This document shows positions 1-7,341 of a stretch of 14,188 nt of DNA, piece after piece. Each line of letters opens with the position of its first letter. The stretch's first letter is position 1. The stretch is from the NCBI GenBank assembly GCA_020866945.1, contig JAJBVW010000198.1, positions 1 to 14,188 on the forward strand, written 5' to 3'. This DNA comes from Oscillospiraceae bacterium. GTDB taxonomy: Bacteria > Bacillota > Clostridia > Oscillospirales > Oscillospiraceae. A program made the translations under genes and the position numbers. The notes beneath the pieces were generated by a model that was not told where the DNA came from, made no database searches, and saw only the letters and a list, made by a program, of their open reading frames with translations.

Positions 1-59
1 TATACAGGTAAATCCACGTTTCTACAAATCGGAGGTCATTACATATTGTCTATATCGCT

Positions 60-482
60 GTGCTGGAGCTTCCGGGAATGTGGATGTTCGACCGGCTGCG
101 GCGGAAATATTCCTGCACAGGGATGCTGAAATTTGCCGGTGTGTTCTTCGCAGTGAAAAACACGCTGATATTCGCCGCCGGTTCCATGCTGGGACTGTAC
201 GGGGCTACCTTTTTCCAGGCCCTGTCCTATCCTCTGTTCATCCCTGCCTCTGTGCGCTATGTCGGGGAGCATATGGATTTGAAGGACATGAACAAATCCC
301 AGTCCCTCCTGACGGCTATGATAACCATTGGCAACATCTGCGTCTCCGCCGTGGGCGGCTTCCTTATCGACGGCGCAGGTCTGAAGGTCGCTCTGGCCGT
401 GGCCGCCGCCTGCACCATTGCCGGCGCGGCGGTGCTGTTGCTTGGCATGAGGAAGGACAAGGCGGACGCGATTTCTAACTAG
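60..482 (+). pseudogene. MFS transporter, C-terminal fragment (probable remnant)
   Basis: The reading frame ending at 482 encodes about 140 residues with four hydrophobic segments, consistent with TM9-12 of a major facilitator transporter. It opens with a cytoplasmic-loop-like stretch (ELPGMWMFDRLRRKY), the second-half counterpart of the MFS loop motif, and resembles the MFS_1-like/phenylpropionate transporter group. Full-length relatives are near 390-400 residues, so roughly the first two thirds are missing. An in-frame TAA at 9-11 closes the frame upstream. The only possible starts are a GTG at 60, about 25 nt after a GGAGG at 31-35, or non-standard codons such as ATT at 45. The stop lies inside the Shine-Dalgarno of the next gene, so the two were probably once co-translated. 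An intact upstream part in another frame cannot be excluded because the window starts here. Confidence 0.6.
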
Positions 483-490
483 GAGGTCAT
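481..490 (+). promoter_or_regulatory. Shine-Dalgarno site of the FAD oxidoreductase
   Basis: AGGAGGTCAT lies 6 nt before the ATG at 497 and overlaps the stop codon of the transporter fragment. It is a near-perfect complement of the 16S 3' end, so it fixes the start of the flavoprotein and suggests translational coupling with the upstream frame. Confidence 0.8.
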
Positions 491-496
491 CTATAT

Positions 497-1903
497 ATGA
501 ATCAAATCCTTATCATCGGCGGCGGGGCAGCGGGCCTCGCCTGCGCCGTGGCGATAGCCCAGGCCGGAGCCGGCGTAACGGTGCTGGAAAAGCGCAGTTC
601 CGCCGGAGGCAATGGGCGCTATGCCGAGGGTGTGTTCGGCGCGGGCAGCCGCCTGCAAAAGCGAAACAACATCGACGCCGATCCCGACGTTTTGTTCCGG
701 GAAGCCATGGAGTTTTCCCACTGGAAGGCAGACGGGCGGCTGACAAGGGCGCTGATAGACGCCTCCGGCCCCACCGTGGACTGGCTGGCGGACATGGGCG
801 TTCCCTTTACGCGGGTACTACACCATATGCCGAACCAGTCGCCGGAGGTATTCCATATGGCCTATCCCGCTCCCACCGGGGCGCGGGTCGTGGAGGTACT
901 GAAAGCCCAATGCGCCGCCCTGGGGGTGGACATCCGCCTGAACGCCCGGTGCCTTTCCCTGACCATGGAAAACGGCGCAATCACCGGTGCAGAGGCAGAG
1001 ATAGACGGCGAGCGTACCCCTTTCCAGGCGGACGGCGTACTCATCGCCACCGGGGGCTTCGCCGGAAACCCGGGCAAAATGCGGGCCATGATACCCGGCT
1101 GTGAGCCGGAGGCTTATATGCATTTAAAGGGCATCCGCATGGCCGGGGACGGCCTGACTCTGGCGGAAGGAGCCGGTGCCTCCATTGTGAAGGACATCGC
1201 CATCGAGGGATGTGCCCCGGTATTCAAGGGGCGGGGCGAGATAACCGGCCTGATACGCCGGGAGGACTGCCTGTGGGTCAACGCCCTGGGCCGCCGCTTC
1301 TGTGATGAGAGCATCTGCCAGAACTTCATCCTGGGCCAAAATGCCGTGGCACGCCAGCCGGGGAAAATGTGCTGGGCCATTCTGGACAGCGAGTCTCTTC
1401 GCCGGGCCTATGAGGGCCTGCCCCCCATGATGGCTGACCCCGCTATCGCGGAAAACGGCATGACTGAGCTATATGCGGCGCTGGAAAAGGAGCTTGCCGC
1501 CGGGAGCGTTTTCCAGGGGGACAGCCTGGAAGAGCTGGCCCAGTCCGCCGGGATCGACCCGCAGACGCTGACCCGTGAGGTAACGGATTATAACGCCGCC
1601 TGTGCCCAGGGTCATGACGGACTGTTTGCCAAGGACAGACGGTACTTAAAGCCCATAGACAAGGCCCCCTATTACGCCGTGCGGGCAGGCATGGATATGA
1701 TAACCACCCACGGCGGCATCGCTGTGAATGAGCGTATGCAGGTCATCCAGCCGTCCGGCCAGCCCATCCCTGGTCTGTACGCCGCGGGGATTGACATTTC
1801 CGGCGTGGACTCCGGGGATTACAGCGTCACACTATCCGGTCATGCCTTTGGATTCTCCCTGGCCGGGGGCCGTCTGGCCGCCCATGAGATGTTAAAGAAT
1901 TAA
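497..1903 (+). CDS. FAD-dependent oxidoreductase, fumarate reductase/succinate dehydrogenase flavoprotein family
   Basis: A 468-residue protein with an N-terminal Rossmann dinucleotide-binding motif (IIGGGAAGLACA, about residues 6-17), an acidic end of the second strand (VLEK) and the family C-terminal block (THGGIAVNERMQVI from residue 404, then IPGLYAAG). This is the FAD_binding_2 fold of soluble fumarate reductases, urocanate reductase and 3-ketosteroid dehydrogenases. No signal peptide, heme motif or FMN-binding domain is present, so the protein should be cytoplasmic and needs a separate electron donor. H405 is a candidate substrate-binding residue. The usual RLGG-type segment near the C-terminus is replaced by GDYSVTLSGHAFGFSLAGGR, which argues against true fumarate or succinate activity. 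The adjacent MFS remnant suggests an imported organic acid substrate; this is inference. Substrate unknown. Confidence 0.85.
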   Translation: MNQILIIGGGAAGLACAVAIAQAGAGVTVLEKRSSAGGNGRYAEGVFGAGSRLQKRNNIDADPDVLFREAMEFSHWKADGRLTRALIDASGPTVDWLADMGVPFTRVLHHMPNQSPEVFHMAYPAPTGARVVEVLKAQCAALGVDIRLNARCLSLTMENGAITGAEAEIDGERTPFQADGVLIATGGFAGNPGKMRAMIPGCEPEAYMHLKGIRMAGDGLTLAEGAGASIVKDIAIEGCAPVFKGRGEITGLIRREDCLWVNALGRRFCDESICQNFILGQNAVARQPGKMCWAILDSESLRRAYEGLPPMMADPAIAENGMTELYAALEKELAAGSVFQGDSLEELAQSAGIDPQTLTREVTDYNAACAQGHDGLFAKDRRYLKPIDKAPYYAVRAGMDMITTHGGIAVNERMQVIQPSGQPIPGLYAAGIDISGVDSGDYSVTLSGHAFGFSLAGGRLAAHEMLKN

Positions 1904-1906
1904 TTT

Positions 1907-1950
1907 TGAAAATATTCATGCTTTTCCTGAATAAAACTATTGATATTCAT
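1907..1950 (+). promoter_or_regulatory. Candidate ArgR/AhrC operator (ARG-box-like half-sites)
   Basis: The argG leader carries TGAAAATATTCA (1907-1918, a TGAA-N4-TTCA palindrome) and TGAATAAAA (1928-1936) followed by ATATTCAT (1943-1950). The known ARG box of ArgR/AhrC regulators has TGAAT and ATTCA arms separated by about four A/T bases. The left arm at 1928 matches well; the spacing of the other arms does not match exactly. The position, overlapping the proposed -35 of the arginine operon, fits arginine-dependent repression. It is a visual match only. Confidence 0.4.
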
Positions 1951-1968
1951 CGTCTTTAGGCGTACCAT
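1940..1968 (+). promoter_or_regulatory. Candidate promoter of argGH
   Basis: TTGATA (1940-1945) and TACCAT (1963-1968) are separated by exactly 17 bp in the AT-rich gap before argG. The -35 matches the sigma-A consensus at five of six positions, the -10 at four. It would give a leader of about 50 nt ending at the GGAGG at 2011-2015. No terminator is visible after the upstream flavoprotein gene, so some readthrough is possible. Confidence 0.35.
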
Positions 1969-2025
1969 ACGTTCAACGAAGAAAATAATTTATTTGATTT
2001 TATTGTATATGGAGGAAACAAACCA

Positions 2026-3243
2026 ATGTCTGACATCAAAAAAGTAGTTCTTGCCTATTCCGGCGGCCTGGATACGTCCATCATTATCCCCTGGCTGAAG
2101 GAGCATTATAATAACTGCGAGGTCATTGCTGTGGCCGCGAACGTGGGCCAGGGCGACGAGCTGGAGGGTCTGGAGGAGAAGGCCATCAAGACCGGCGCTT
2201 CCAAGCTGTATGTGCTGGATCTGACGGACGACTATGTGGACAACTACATCATCCCCACCATGAAGGCCGGGGCTATTTACGAGGAATACCTTCTTGGCAC
2301 CAGCCACGCCCGCCCCTGCATCGGCAAGGCTCTGGTAGACGTAGCCATCAAGGAGGGCGCGGACGCTATCGCCCACGGCTGCACCGGCAAGGGCAACGAC
2401 CAGGTACGTTTCGAGCTGGCCATCAAGCACTTTGCCCCTAACATGAAGATTATCGCCCCCTGGCGGGAGTGGGACATCAAGAGCCGCGACGAGGAGATCG
2501 ACTACGCTGAGGCCCACCACATCCCTCTGCGCATCAACCGGGAGACCAACTACTCCAAGGATAAGAACCTCTGGCACCTGTCTCATGAGGGGCTCGGCCT
2601 GGAGGATCCCGCCAACGAGCCGCAGTATGAGAAGGAGGGCTTCCTGGAGATGGGCGTCTCCCCCATCCAGGCTCCGGACAAGCCCACCTATGTGACCATT
2701 GACTTCGAAAAGGGCGTTCCCGTAGCTCTGGACGGCGTGAAGATGAGTGCCAAAAACATCATCTATCAGCTCAACGCCATCGGCGGCGCCAACGGCATTG
2801 GCCTGCTGGACATCGTAGAAAACCGGCTCGTCGGCATGAAGTGCCGGGGCGTTTATGAGACCCCGGGCGGCGCTATCCTGTACAAGGCTCATAGCGTTCT
2901 GGAGAGCATCTGCCTGGACAAGATGACCGCCCACGAGAAGCAGAAGCTGTCCATCACTTTCGCGGAGCTTGTGTATAACGGTCAGTGGTTCACGCCTCTG
3001 CGGGAGGCTCTCTCTGCCTTTGTGGATAAGACGCAGGAAAAGGTTACCGGCACTGTGCGGCTGAAGCTCTATAAGGGAAATATGATAAACGCCGGCGTCA
3101 CCAGCCCCTACAGCCTGTATTCTGAGCAGATTGCCACCTTCGGCGAGTCTGATTACAACCAGGCCGACGCCCAGGGCTTCATTAACCTCTATGGTCTCCC
3201 CATCAAGGTGCAGGCCATGGTGGACGCGCAGAACCATGAATAA
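2026..3243 (+). CDS. argG: Argininosuccinate synthase
   Basis: Joins citrulline and aspartate using ATP to form argininosuccinate, the penultimate step of arginine synthesis, in the cytosol. The 405-residue length is typical of the family. The PP-loop ATP-binding motif SGGLDTS is at residues 11-17, and the family signature HGCTGKGNDQVRFE is present near residue 120. The C-terminal segment YSLYSEQIATFGE is also characteristic of ArgG. The ATG at 2026 follows GGAGG at 2011-2015 with good spacing. It overlaps argH by 8 bp, which implies one transcript and coupled translation. No unusual substitution was noticed. Confidence 0.97.
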   Translation: MSDIKKVVLAYSGGLDTSIIIPWLKEHYNNCEVIAVAANVGQGDELEGLEEKAIKTGASKLYVLDLTDDYVDNYIIPTMKAGAIYEEYLLGTSHARPCIGKALVDVAIKEGADAIAHGCTGKGNDQVRFELAIKHFAPNMKIIAPWREWDIKSRDEEIDYAEAHHIPLRINRETNYSKDKNLWHLSHEGLGLEDPANEPQYEKEGFLEMGVSPIQAPDKPTYVTIDFEKGVPVALDGVKMSAKNIIYQLNAIGGANGIGLLDIVENRLVGMKCRGVYETPGGAILYKAHSVLESICLDKMTAHEKQKLSITFAELVYNGQWFTPLREALSAFVDKTQEKVTGTVRLKLYKGNMINAGVTSPYSLYSEQIATFGESDYNQADAQGFINLYGLPIKVQAMVDAQNHE

Positions 3244-4570
3244 TCTCTGGGGCGGCGCGGTAGCCGAGGCCGCCAAGGCCCTGAATTCCTCCATCGCTGT
3301 AGACAGCCGTATGTGGCGGGAGGACATCCAGGGTTCCTTGGCTCACAGCGCCATGTTGACGGCCCAGGGCATCCTCTCCCCGGAGGACGGCGAGGCCATC
3401 CAGGCGGGGCTTACCGGCATATTGGATGACATTGAAAGCGGCACGTTGCAAATCGATATGGGCGCGGAAGACATCCACACCTTTGTGGAAATGGAGCTGA
3501 CCGCCCGCATTGGTGACGCAGGCAAACGCCTGCACACTGCCCGCAGCCGGAACGACCAGGTGGCCACGGATTTGCGCCTCTATCTCCGCAACCAGGAGGA
3601 CGAGCTGGTCTCCCTGATCCATGACGTGATAAAAGCCCTGCGAGACAAGGCGGCGGAGTATGCGGACGCAGTGATGCCGGGGTACACCCACCTCCAGCGG
3701 GCGCAGCCCGTCACCCTGGGCCATTACCTGTGCGCCTATGCTATGATGCTGACCCGCGACGTGGGACGAATCAAGGACGCAAGAGCACGCCTGAATCAAT
3801 GTCCCCTAGGGGCCTGCGCGCTGGCGGGCACCACATTCCCTACAGACAGGGCCATGACCGCCGCCGCACTTGGCTTTGACGGCCCCTGTCTGAACAGCAT
3901 GGACGCGGTCTCCGACCGTGACTTCTGCGTGGAACTGATGAGCGCCTGCAGCCTTATTATGACCCACCTGAGCCGTCTTTCCGAGGAGCTGGTGCTGTGG
4001 TCCAGCCTGGAATTTGGCTTTGTCACCCTGCCGGAGGGCTTTGTCACCGGCTCCTCCATCATGCCCCAGAAGAAAAACCCGGATATGGCGGAGCTGATCC
4101 GCGGCAAGACGGGCCGGGTCTACGGAGACCTGACCGCCCTGCTGACCGTTTTGAAGGGCCTGCCGCTTGCCTATAACAAGGATATGCAGGAGGACAAGCA
4201 GGCCGTTTTTGACGCGGTGGACACGGCAAAGCTGTGCCTGTCCGTCATGGCCCCCATGGTGTCCGGTATGACGCCTCACCCAGAAGCCATGCGCAAGGCC
4301 GCCGGAACCGGCTTCATAAACGCAACAGACTGCGCCGACTGGCTGGTTGCCCACGGCGTCCCCTTCCGGGAGGCCTATGGCATCGCTGCCGGTCTCGTCC
4401 ACGCGGGAACCCCTCTGGAGGACGTTCCCCTGGAAACCTATAAAACCGCCTGTCCCGTCTTCGACGAGACCATCTATGACGCCGTAGACCTGGACAACTG
4501 TGTCTGCCGCAGGAATCTTCCCGTAGCGGAGGAAATAGCGTTTTTGGATAGGTTTTTGGCAGAAGACTGA
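3236..4570 (+). CDS. argH: Argininosuccinate lyase
   Basis: Splits argininosuccinate into arginine and fumarate, completing arginine synthesis. It belongs to the fumarase/aspartase superfamily and is normally a homotetramer. The 444-residue product starts MNNLWGGAV, matching the usual LWGGRF start of ArgH. It carries the conserved block HTARSRNDQ (residues 100-108), THLQRAQP (near 155) and the mobile-loop signature GSSIMPQKKNP (272-282), whose Ser273 or Ser274 supplies the catalytic serine. The ATG at 3236 lies within the end of argG, in a different frame, so re-initiation after argG termination is likely; no strong independent Shine-Dalgarno is seen. An in-frame start 105 nt upstream inside argG was rejected because it adds residues absent from the family. 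A terminator follows 17 nt after the stop. Confidence 0.96.
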   Translation: MNNLWGGAVAEAAKALNSSIAVDSRMWREDIQGSLAHSAMLTAQGILSPEDGEAIQAGLTGILDDIESGTLQIDMGAEDIHTFVEMELTARIGDAGKRLHTARSRNDQVATDLRLYLRNQEDELVSLIHDVIKALRDKAAEYADAVMPGYTHLQRAQPVTLGHYLCAYAMMLTRDVGRIKDARARLNQCPLGACALAGTTFPTDRAMTAAALGFDGPCLNSMDAVSDRDFCVELMSACSLIMTHLSRLSEELVLWSSLEFGFVTLPEGFVTGSSIMPQKKNPDMAELIRGKTGRVYGDLTALLTVLKGLPLAYNKDMQEDKQAVFDAVDTAKLCLSVMAPMVSGMTPHPEAMRKAAGTGFINATDCADWLVAHGVPFREAYGIAAGLVHAGTPLEDVPLETYKTACPVFDETIYDAVDLDNCVCRRNLPVAEEIAFLDRFLAED

Positions 4571-4587
4571 TTAATAACCACAGCTAC

Positions 4588-4621
4588 AGAGCCGCCCGAA
4601 TTGCTCGGACGGCTCTTTTTT
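4588..4621 (+). terminator. Rho-independent terminator of argGH
   Basis: Arms at 4588-4599 and 4605-4616 form AGAGCCG/CGGCTCT plus CCGA/TCGG with a single C-A mismatch and an ATTGC loop, followed by a T-run at 4616-4621. It lies 17 nt after the argH stop. Confidence 0.93.
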
Positions 4622-4627
4622 ATGGAA

Positions 4628-4765
4628 CTAGATATGTAAGCATTTATCGTCTAAATGTTCGTCTATTTCTTCCCCGGTTAACAGCACATGGCTGTAATTC
4701 AATTTTGGTATGATTTTGACTGGCGCATGAACTATTTCACAATCTAGCAAAATTACTAATCGAGG
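4628..4765 (-). pseudogene. Short minus-strand ORF, possible gene remnant
   Basis: Between a stop at 4766-4768 and a stop at 4628-4630 the minus strand is open for 45 codons. The predicted peptide contains LLDCEIVHAPVKIIPKLNY followed by SHVLLTGEEIDEHLDDKCLHI (both quoted in part) and has a protein-like mix of charged and hydrophobic residues. There is no convincing start codon or Shine-Dalgarno, and the frame ends just past the argH terminator. I do not recognise the family. It could be the tail of a decayed gene or a chance open frame in AT-rich DNA. Confidence 0.2.
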
Positions 4766-4796
4766 TCATAAATTTTTGTTTACTATTTTCCGTGAT

Positions 4797-4802
4797 TATA
4801 AT
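4797..4802 (+). promoter_or_regulatory. Candidate -10 element for the hydrogenase operon
   Basis: A perfect TATAAT lies 137 nt before the hydC start. The upstream sequence offers only weak -35 matches (TTGTTT at 4776-4781, spacing 15). A second candidate is TACAAT at 4835-4840 with TTGCGC at 4811-4816 (spacing 18). Either one gives a leader of about 90-130 nt. The sequence alone does not settle which is used. Confidence 0.35.
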
Positions 4803-4926
4803 AACTTTTGTTGCGCTTTTTGGGCCGCCAGTAGTACAATATAGACAAATGTCAGTGTCTCATGTCGTTCATTCATCAATGTTCGGCAATCTTCGAAAAA
4901 TTCTATCATGGAATCTTCCAATCAAA

Positions 4927-4932
4927 AGGAGG
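4927..4932 (+). promoter_or_regulatory. Shine-Dalgarno of hydC
   Basis: AGGAGG with 6 nt spacing to the ATG at 4939. It decides the start against an in-frame GTG 49 codons upstream. Confidence 0.88.
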
Positions 4933-4938
4933 TCAAAA

Positions 4939-5463
4939 ATGAGCAACGAAACCAACTGTGCCATTGGATGCGCCGAATCGGAGCAGGCACTGCTTGACCG
5001 TGTGCGCCAGCTTTTGTCAAGCTATAAGGGCCAGCAGGGTGCTCTTATCCAGGCTCTTCATACTGTGCAGGGCGTATACGGCTATCTGCCGCTGGAGGTG
5101 CAGCGCATCGTCGCCGAGGAATTGGATATACCCATCGCTGAGGTATCCGGCGTGACGACGTTCTATTCCTTCTTCTCCGATCAGCCAAGAGGCAAGCACA
5201 CCATCCGCATCTGCCTGGGGACGGCGTGCTATGTGCGCGGCGGCGTATCCATCATGGACGCTCTGCAAAAGCAGCTCGGCATCACCGTGGGGAACACCAC
5301 CAAGGACGGAATGTTCACCTTTGAGGTGGCAAGGTGCATCGGCGCCTGCGGCCTGGCACCCGCCATGGTCATTGACACCACCATCTACCCCCAGGTGAAG
5401 CCTGACGACCTGGCCGGCATTATCGACAGCTGGTATAAAAAGGATGAGGAGGAGGGCGTCTGA
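4939..5463 (+). CDS. hydC: NADH-linked [FeFe] hydrogenase, NuoE-like [2Fe-2S] subunit
   Basis: A 174-residue member of the complex I 24-kDa (NuoE) family, homologous to HydC of trimeric hydrogenases and HndA of NADP-reducing ones. The N-terminal helical part contains ALIQALHTVQGVYGYLP, the C-terminal part a thioredoxin-like ferredoxin. The four [2Fe-2S] ligands are C92, C97 (CLGTAC), C133 and C137 (CIGAC). Its role is to pass electrons within the cytoplasmic hydrogenase between the NuoF-like NADH/FMN subunit and the catalytic subunit. It is the first gene of hydC-hydB-hydA; its TGA overlaps the ATG of hydB by one base. The chosen ATG has a strong Shine-Dalgarno and gives normal family length. 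Confidence 0.94.
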   Translation: MSNETNCAIGCAESEQALLDRVRQLLSSYKGQQGALIQALHTVQGVYGYLPLEVQRIVAEELDIPIAEVSGVTTFYSFFSDQPRGKHTIRICLGTACYVRGGVSIMDALQKQLGITVGNTTKDGMFTFEVARCIGACGLAPAMVIDTTIYPQVKPDDLAGIIDSWYKKDEEEGV

Positions 5464-7328
5464 TGTCTATATACACTCTCAAGCTCAACACCGTTGAGGA
5501 TTTAAAAGAGCTTCGCCAGTCCTTCCAGGAGAGCACCACCGGCTATCGTCACACAATATACGTCTGCGGCGGTGCGGGATGCAATTCCTCCAACAGCGAC
5601 GCTATCGTGCAGGCGCTGAAAAAGGCCATCACTCTTCGGGGCCTCTCTCAGGAGGTGCGGCTGGTCGTTACCGGCTGCGTGGGCCTCTGCGCCCAGGGTC
5701 CCTGCATGATCGTTGACCCGGAAGGGGTATTCTATGGAAACCTCACTCCGGAAAAAATCAAGATGATCGTGGATAAGCACCTGATCGGCGGCAACGTCAT
5801 TCCGGAATACTGCTACCAGGATACCGTCACCGGCGAGTATATTCCCTATACCAAAGACCTGCCCTTCTTCTCCACTCAGGTGAAGATCGCCCTGCGGAAC
5901 GTGGGCCGTATCGACTATTCCTCTATTGAGGACTACATAGGCCACGACGGATATTTTGCCCTGGCAAAGGTGCTGAACGAATATGGCCGCGAGCGCACCA
6001 TTCAGGAAATCACCGATTCCGGCCTGCGTGGCCGCGGCGGCGCGGGCTTCCCCACCGGCACCAAGTGGAAATCCGGCTTTGACCAGCCGGAGGGCCAGAA
6101 ATACATCATCTGCAACGCGGACGAGGGCGACCCCGGCGCGTTCATGGACAGAAGCATCCTGGAGGGCGACCCTCACAGCATCGTAGAGGCCCTGCTCATC
6201 GGCGGCTACTGCATCGGCGCTAACAAGGGCTATGTCTATGTCCGGGCGGAATACCCCCTGGCAGTGGAGCGCCTCACCGAGGCCATTCAGCAGGCCAGAG
6301 ACACCGGCCTGCTGGGCGAGCATATCCTGGGCAGCGACTTCAACTTTGACATCGAAATCCGCATCGGCGCGGGTGCCTTCGTCTGCGGCGAGGAGACAGC
6401 CCTGATAAACTCCATCGAGGGCCATCGCGGCGAACCGCGGCAGAAGCCTCCCTTCCCCTTCCAGAGTGGCCTGTGGGGCTGCCCCACCACCATCAACAAC
6501 GTGGAGACCCTGGCAAACGTCCCCGCCATCATCAACATGGGTGCAGAGAAATACGCCTCCTATGGTGTGGGCCGCTCCAAGGGCACCAAGGTCTTTGCCC
6601 TGGCCGGCGACCTGGTGAACTCCGGCATTATTGAAATCCCCATGGGCATTCCCCTGCGGGACATTATCTTCAAAATCGGCGGCGGTATGAAGGACGGCAA
6701 GGCATTCAAGGCCGTGCAGACCGGCGGCCCCTCCGGCGGCTGCCTGACGCAGGAGCATCTGGACGTGTCCGTGGACTATGAGTCTCTGACCCAGGCCGGC
6801 GCCATCATGGGTTCCGGCGGCCTGATTGCCATGGATGAGAACACCTGCCTGGTGGACACTGCCCGCTACTTCGTGGACTTTGTGAAGGACGAGAGCTGCG
6901 GCCACTGCGTCCCCTGCCGGGACGGCACCACCCGTATGCTGGAGCTGCTGGAAAAGATAACCAGCGGCCAGGGCGAGATGGAGGATTTGGACAATCTGGA
7001 AATTTTGGCCCGCACCATCAGCCAGACGGCCATGTGCGCCCTGGGTCAGACCTCCCCGAACCCTGTTCTGACCACACTGAAATACTTCAAGGACGAATAT
7101 ATCGCTCACGTGCGGGACAAGAAATGCCCGGCCCATGTGTGTACGGCTCTGTTCACCTACACCATTGACAGCGACAAGTGCCGCGGCTGCACTCTTTGCG
7201 CCCGGAACTGCCCTGTGGACGCCATTTCCGGCGAAAAGGGCCAGCCCCATGTCATTGACGCATCTGCCTGCATCAAGTGCGGCACCTGCAAGCAGAACTG
7301 CCGCTTTGACGCCATCGTGCTAAACTGA
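5463..7328 (+). CDS. hydB: NADH-linked [FeFe] hydrogenase, NuoF-like flavoprotein subunit
   Basis: A 621-residue multi-domain protein. Residues about 30-110 form a thioredoxin-like [2Fe-2S] domain with C35, C40, C72 and C76. Residues about 130-440 form the NuoF FMN/NADH-binding domain with the glycine-rich GRGGAGFPTGTKW (190-202) and NADEGDPGAF (218-227). C479, C482, C485 and C525 bind the N3-type [4Fe-4S] cluster. A C-terminal 2[4Fe-4S] ferredoxin domain carries C573/576/579/583 and C603/606/609/613. This matches HydB (HndC) of soluble trimeric hydrogenases, in which the FMN is the site of NADH oxidation and the proposed bifurcation site. It is translationally coupled to hydC (TGATG overlap) and 13 nt from hydA. 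All expected ligands are present. Confidence 0.95.
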   Translation: MSIYTLKLNTVEDLKELRQSFQESTTGYRHTIYVCGGAGCNSSNSDAIVQALKKAITLRGLSQEVRLVVTGCVGLCAQGPCMIVDPEGVFYGNLTPEKIKMIVDKHLIGGNVIPEYCYQDTVTGEYIPYTKDLPFFSTQVKIALRNVGRIDYSSIEDYIGHDGYFALAKVLNEYGRERTIQEITDSGLRGRGGAGFPTGTKWKSGFDQPEGQKYIICNADEGDPGAFMDRSILEGDPHSIVEALLIGGYCIGANKGYVYVRAEYPLAVERLTEAIQQARDTGLLGEHILGSDFNFDIEIRIGAGAFVCGEETALINSIEGHRGEPRQKPPFPFQSGLWGCPTTINNVETLANVPAIINMGAEKYASYGVGRSKGTKVFALAGDLVNSGIIEIPMGIPLRDIIFKIGGGMKDGKAFKAVQTGGPSGGCLTQEHLDVSVDYESLTQAGAIMGSGGLIAMDENTCLVDTARYFVDFVKDESCGHCVPCRDGTTRMLELLEKITSGQGEMEDLDNLEILARTISQTAMCALGQTSPNPVLTTLKYFKDEYIAHVRDKKCPAHVCTALFTYTIDSDKCRGCTLCARNCPVDAISGEKGQPHVIDASACIKCGTCKQNCRFDAIVLN

Positions 7329-7334
7329 GGGAGG
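7329..7334 (+). promoter_or_regulatory. Shine-Dalgarno of hydA
   Basis: GGGAGG begins 1 nt after the hydB stop codon and lies 7 nt before the ATG at 7342. It confirms the hydA start and tight packing within the operon. Confidence 0.8.
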
Positions 7335-7341
7335 TAGTAAA

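Larger units (their letters stand above)
4622..4938. other. AT-rich intergenic region, argH terminator to hydC
   Basis: This 317-bp gap is much richer in A+T than the flanking genes. It contains the candidate hydrogenase promoters near 4797 and 4835 and a 45-codon open frame on the minus strand (4628-4765) that may be a decayed gene. It also holds a segment at 4751-4790 resembling 21-56 of this window. A small inverted repeat ACAGC/GCTGT sits at 4681-4695. No known riboswitch or tRNA was recognised. Confidence 0.6.

Noticed and set aside
1990..3327. Minus-strand open frame over argG
   Set aside because: Shadow of argG; no Shine-Dalgarno and no recognisable domain.
4670..4700. Rex (NADH-responsive) operator upstream of the hydrogenase operon
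   Set aside because: A GTTAACA is present, but the second half-site needed for the Rex consensus TTGTTAA-N4-TTAACAA is absent.
4792..4938. N-terminal extension of HydC from an in-frame GTG
   Set aside because: The ATG at 4939 has an excellent AGGAGG at 6 nt, the extension is not family-like and it overlaps the promoter candidates.
5502..7250. Long minus-strand open frame over hydB
   Set aside because: Antisense shadow of a well-supported NuoF-family gene, rich in His/Gly/Ala/Val with no family features.
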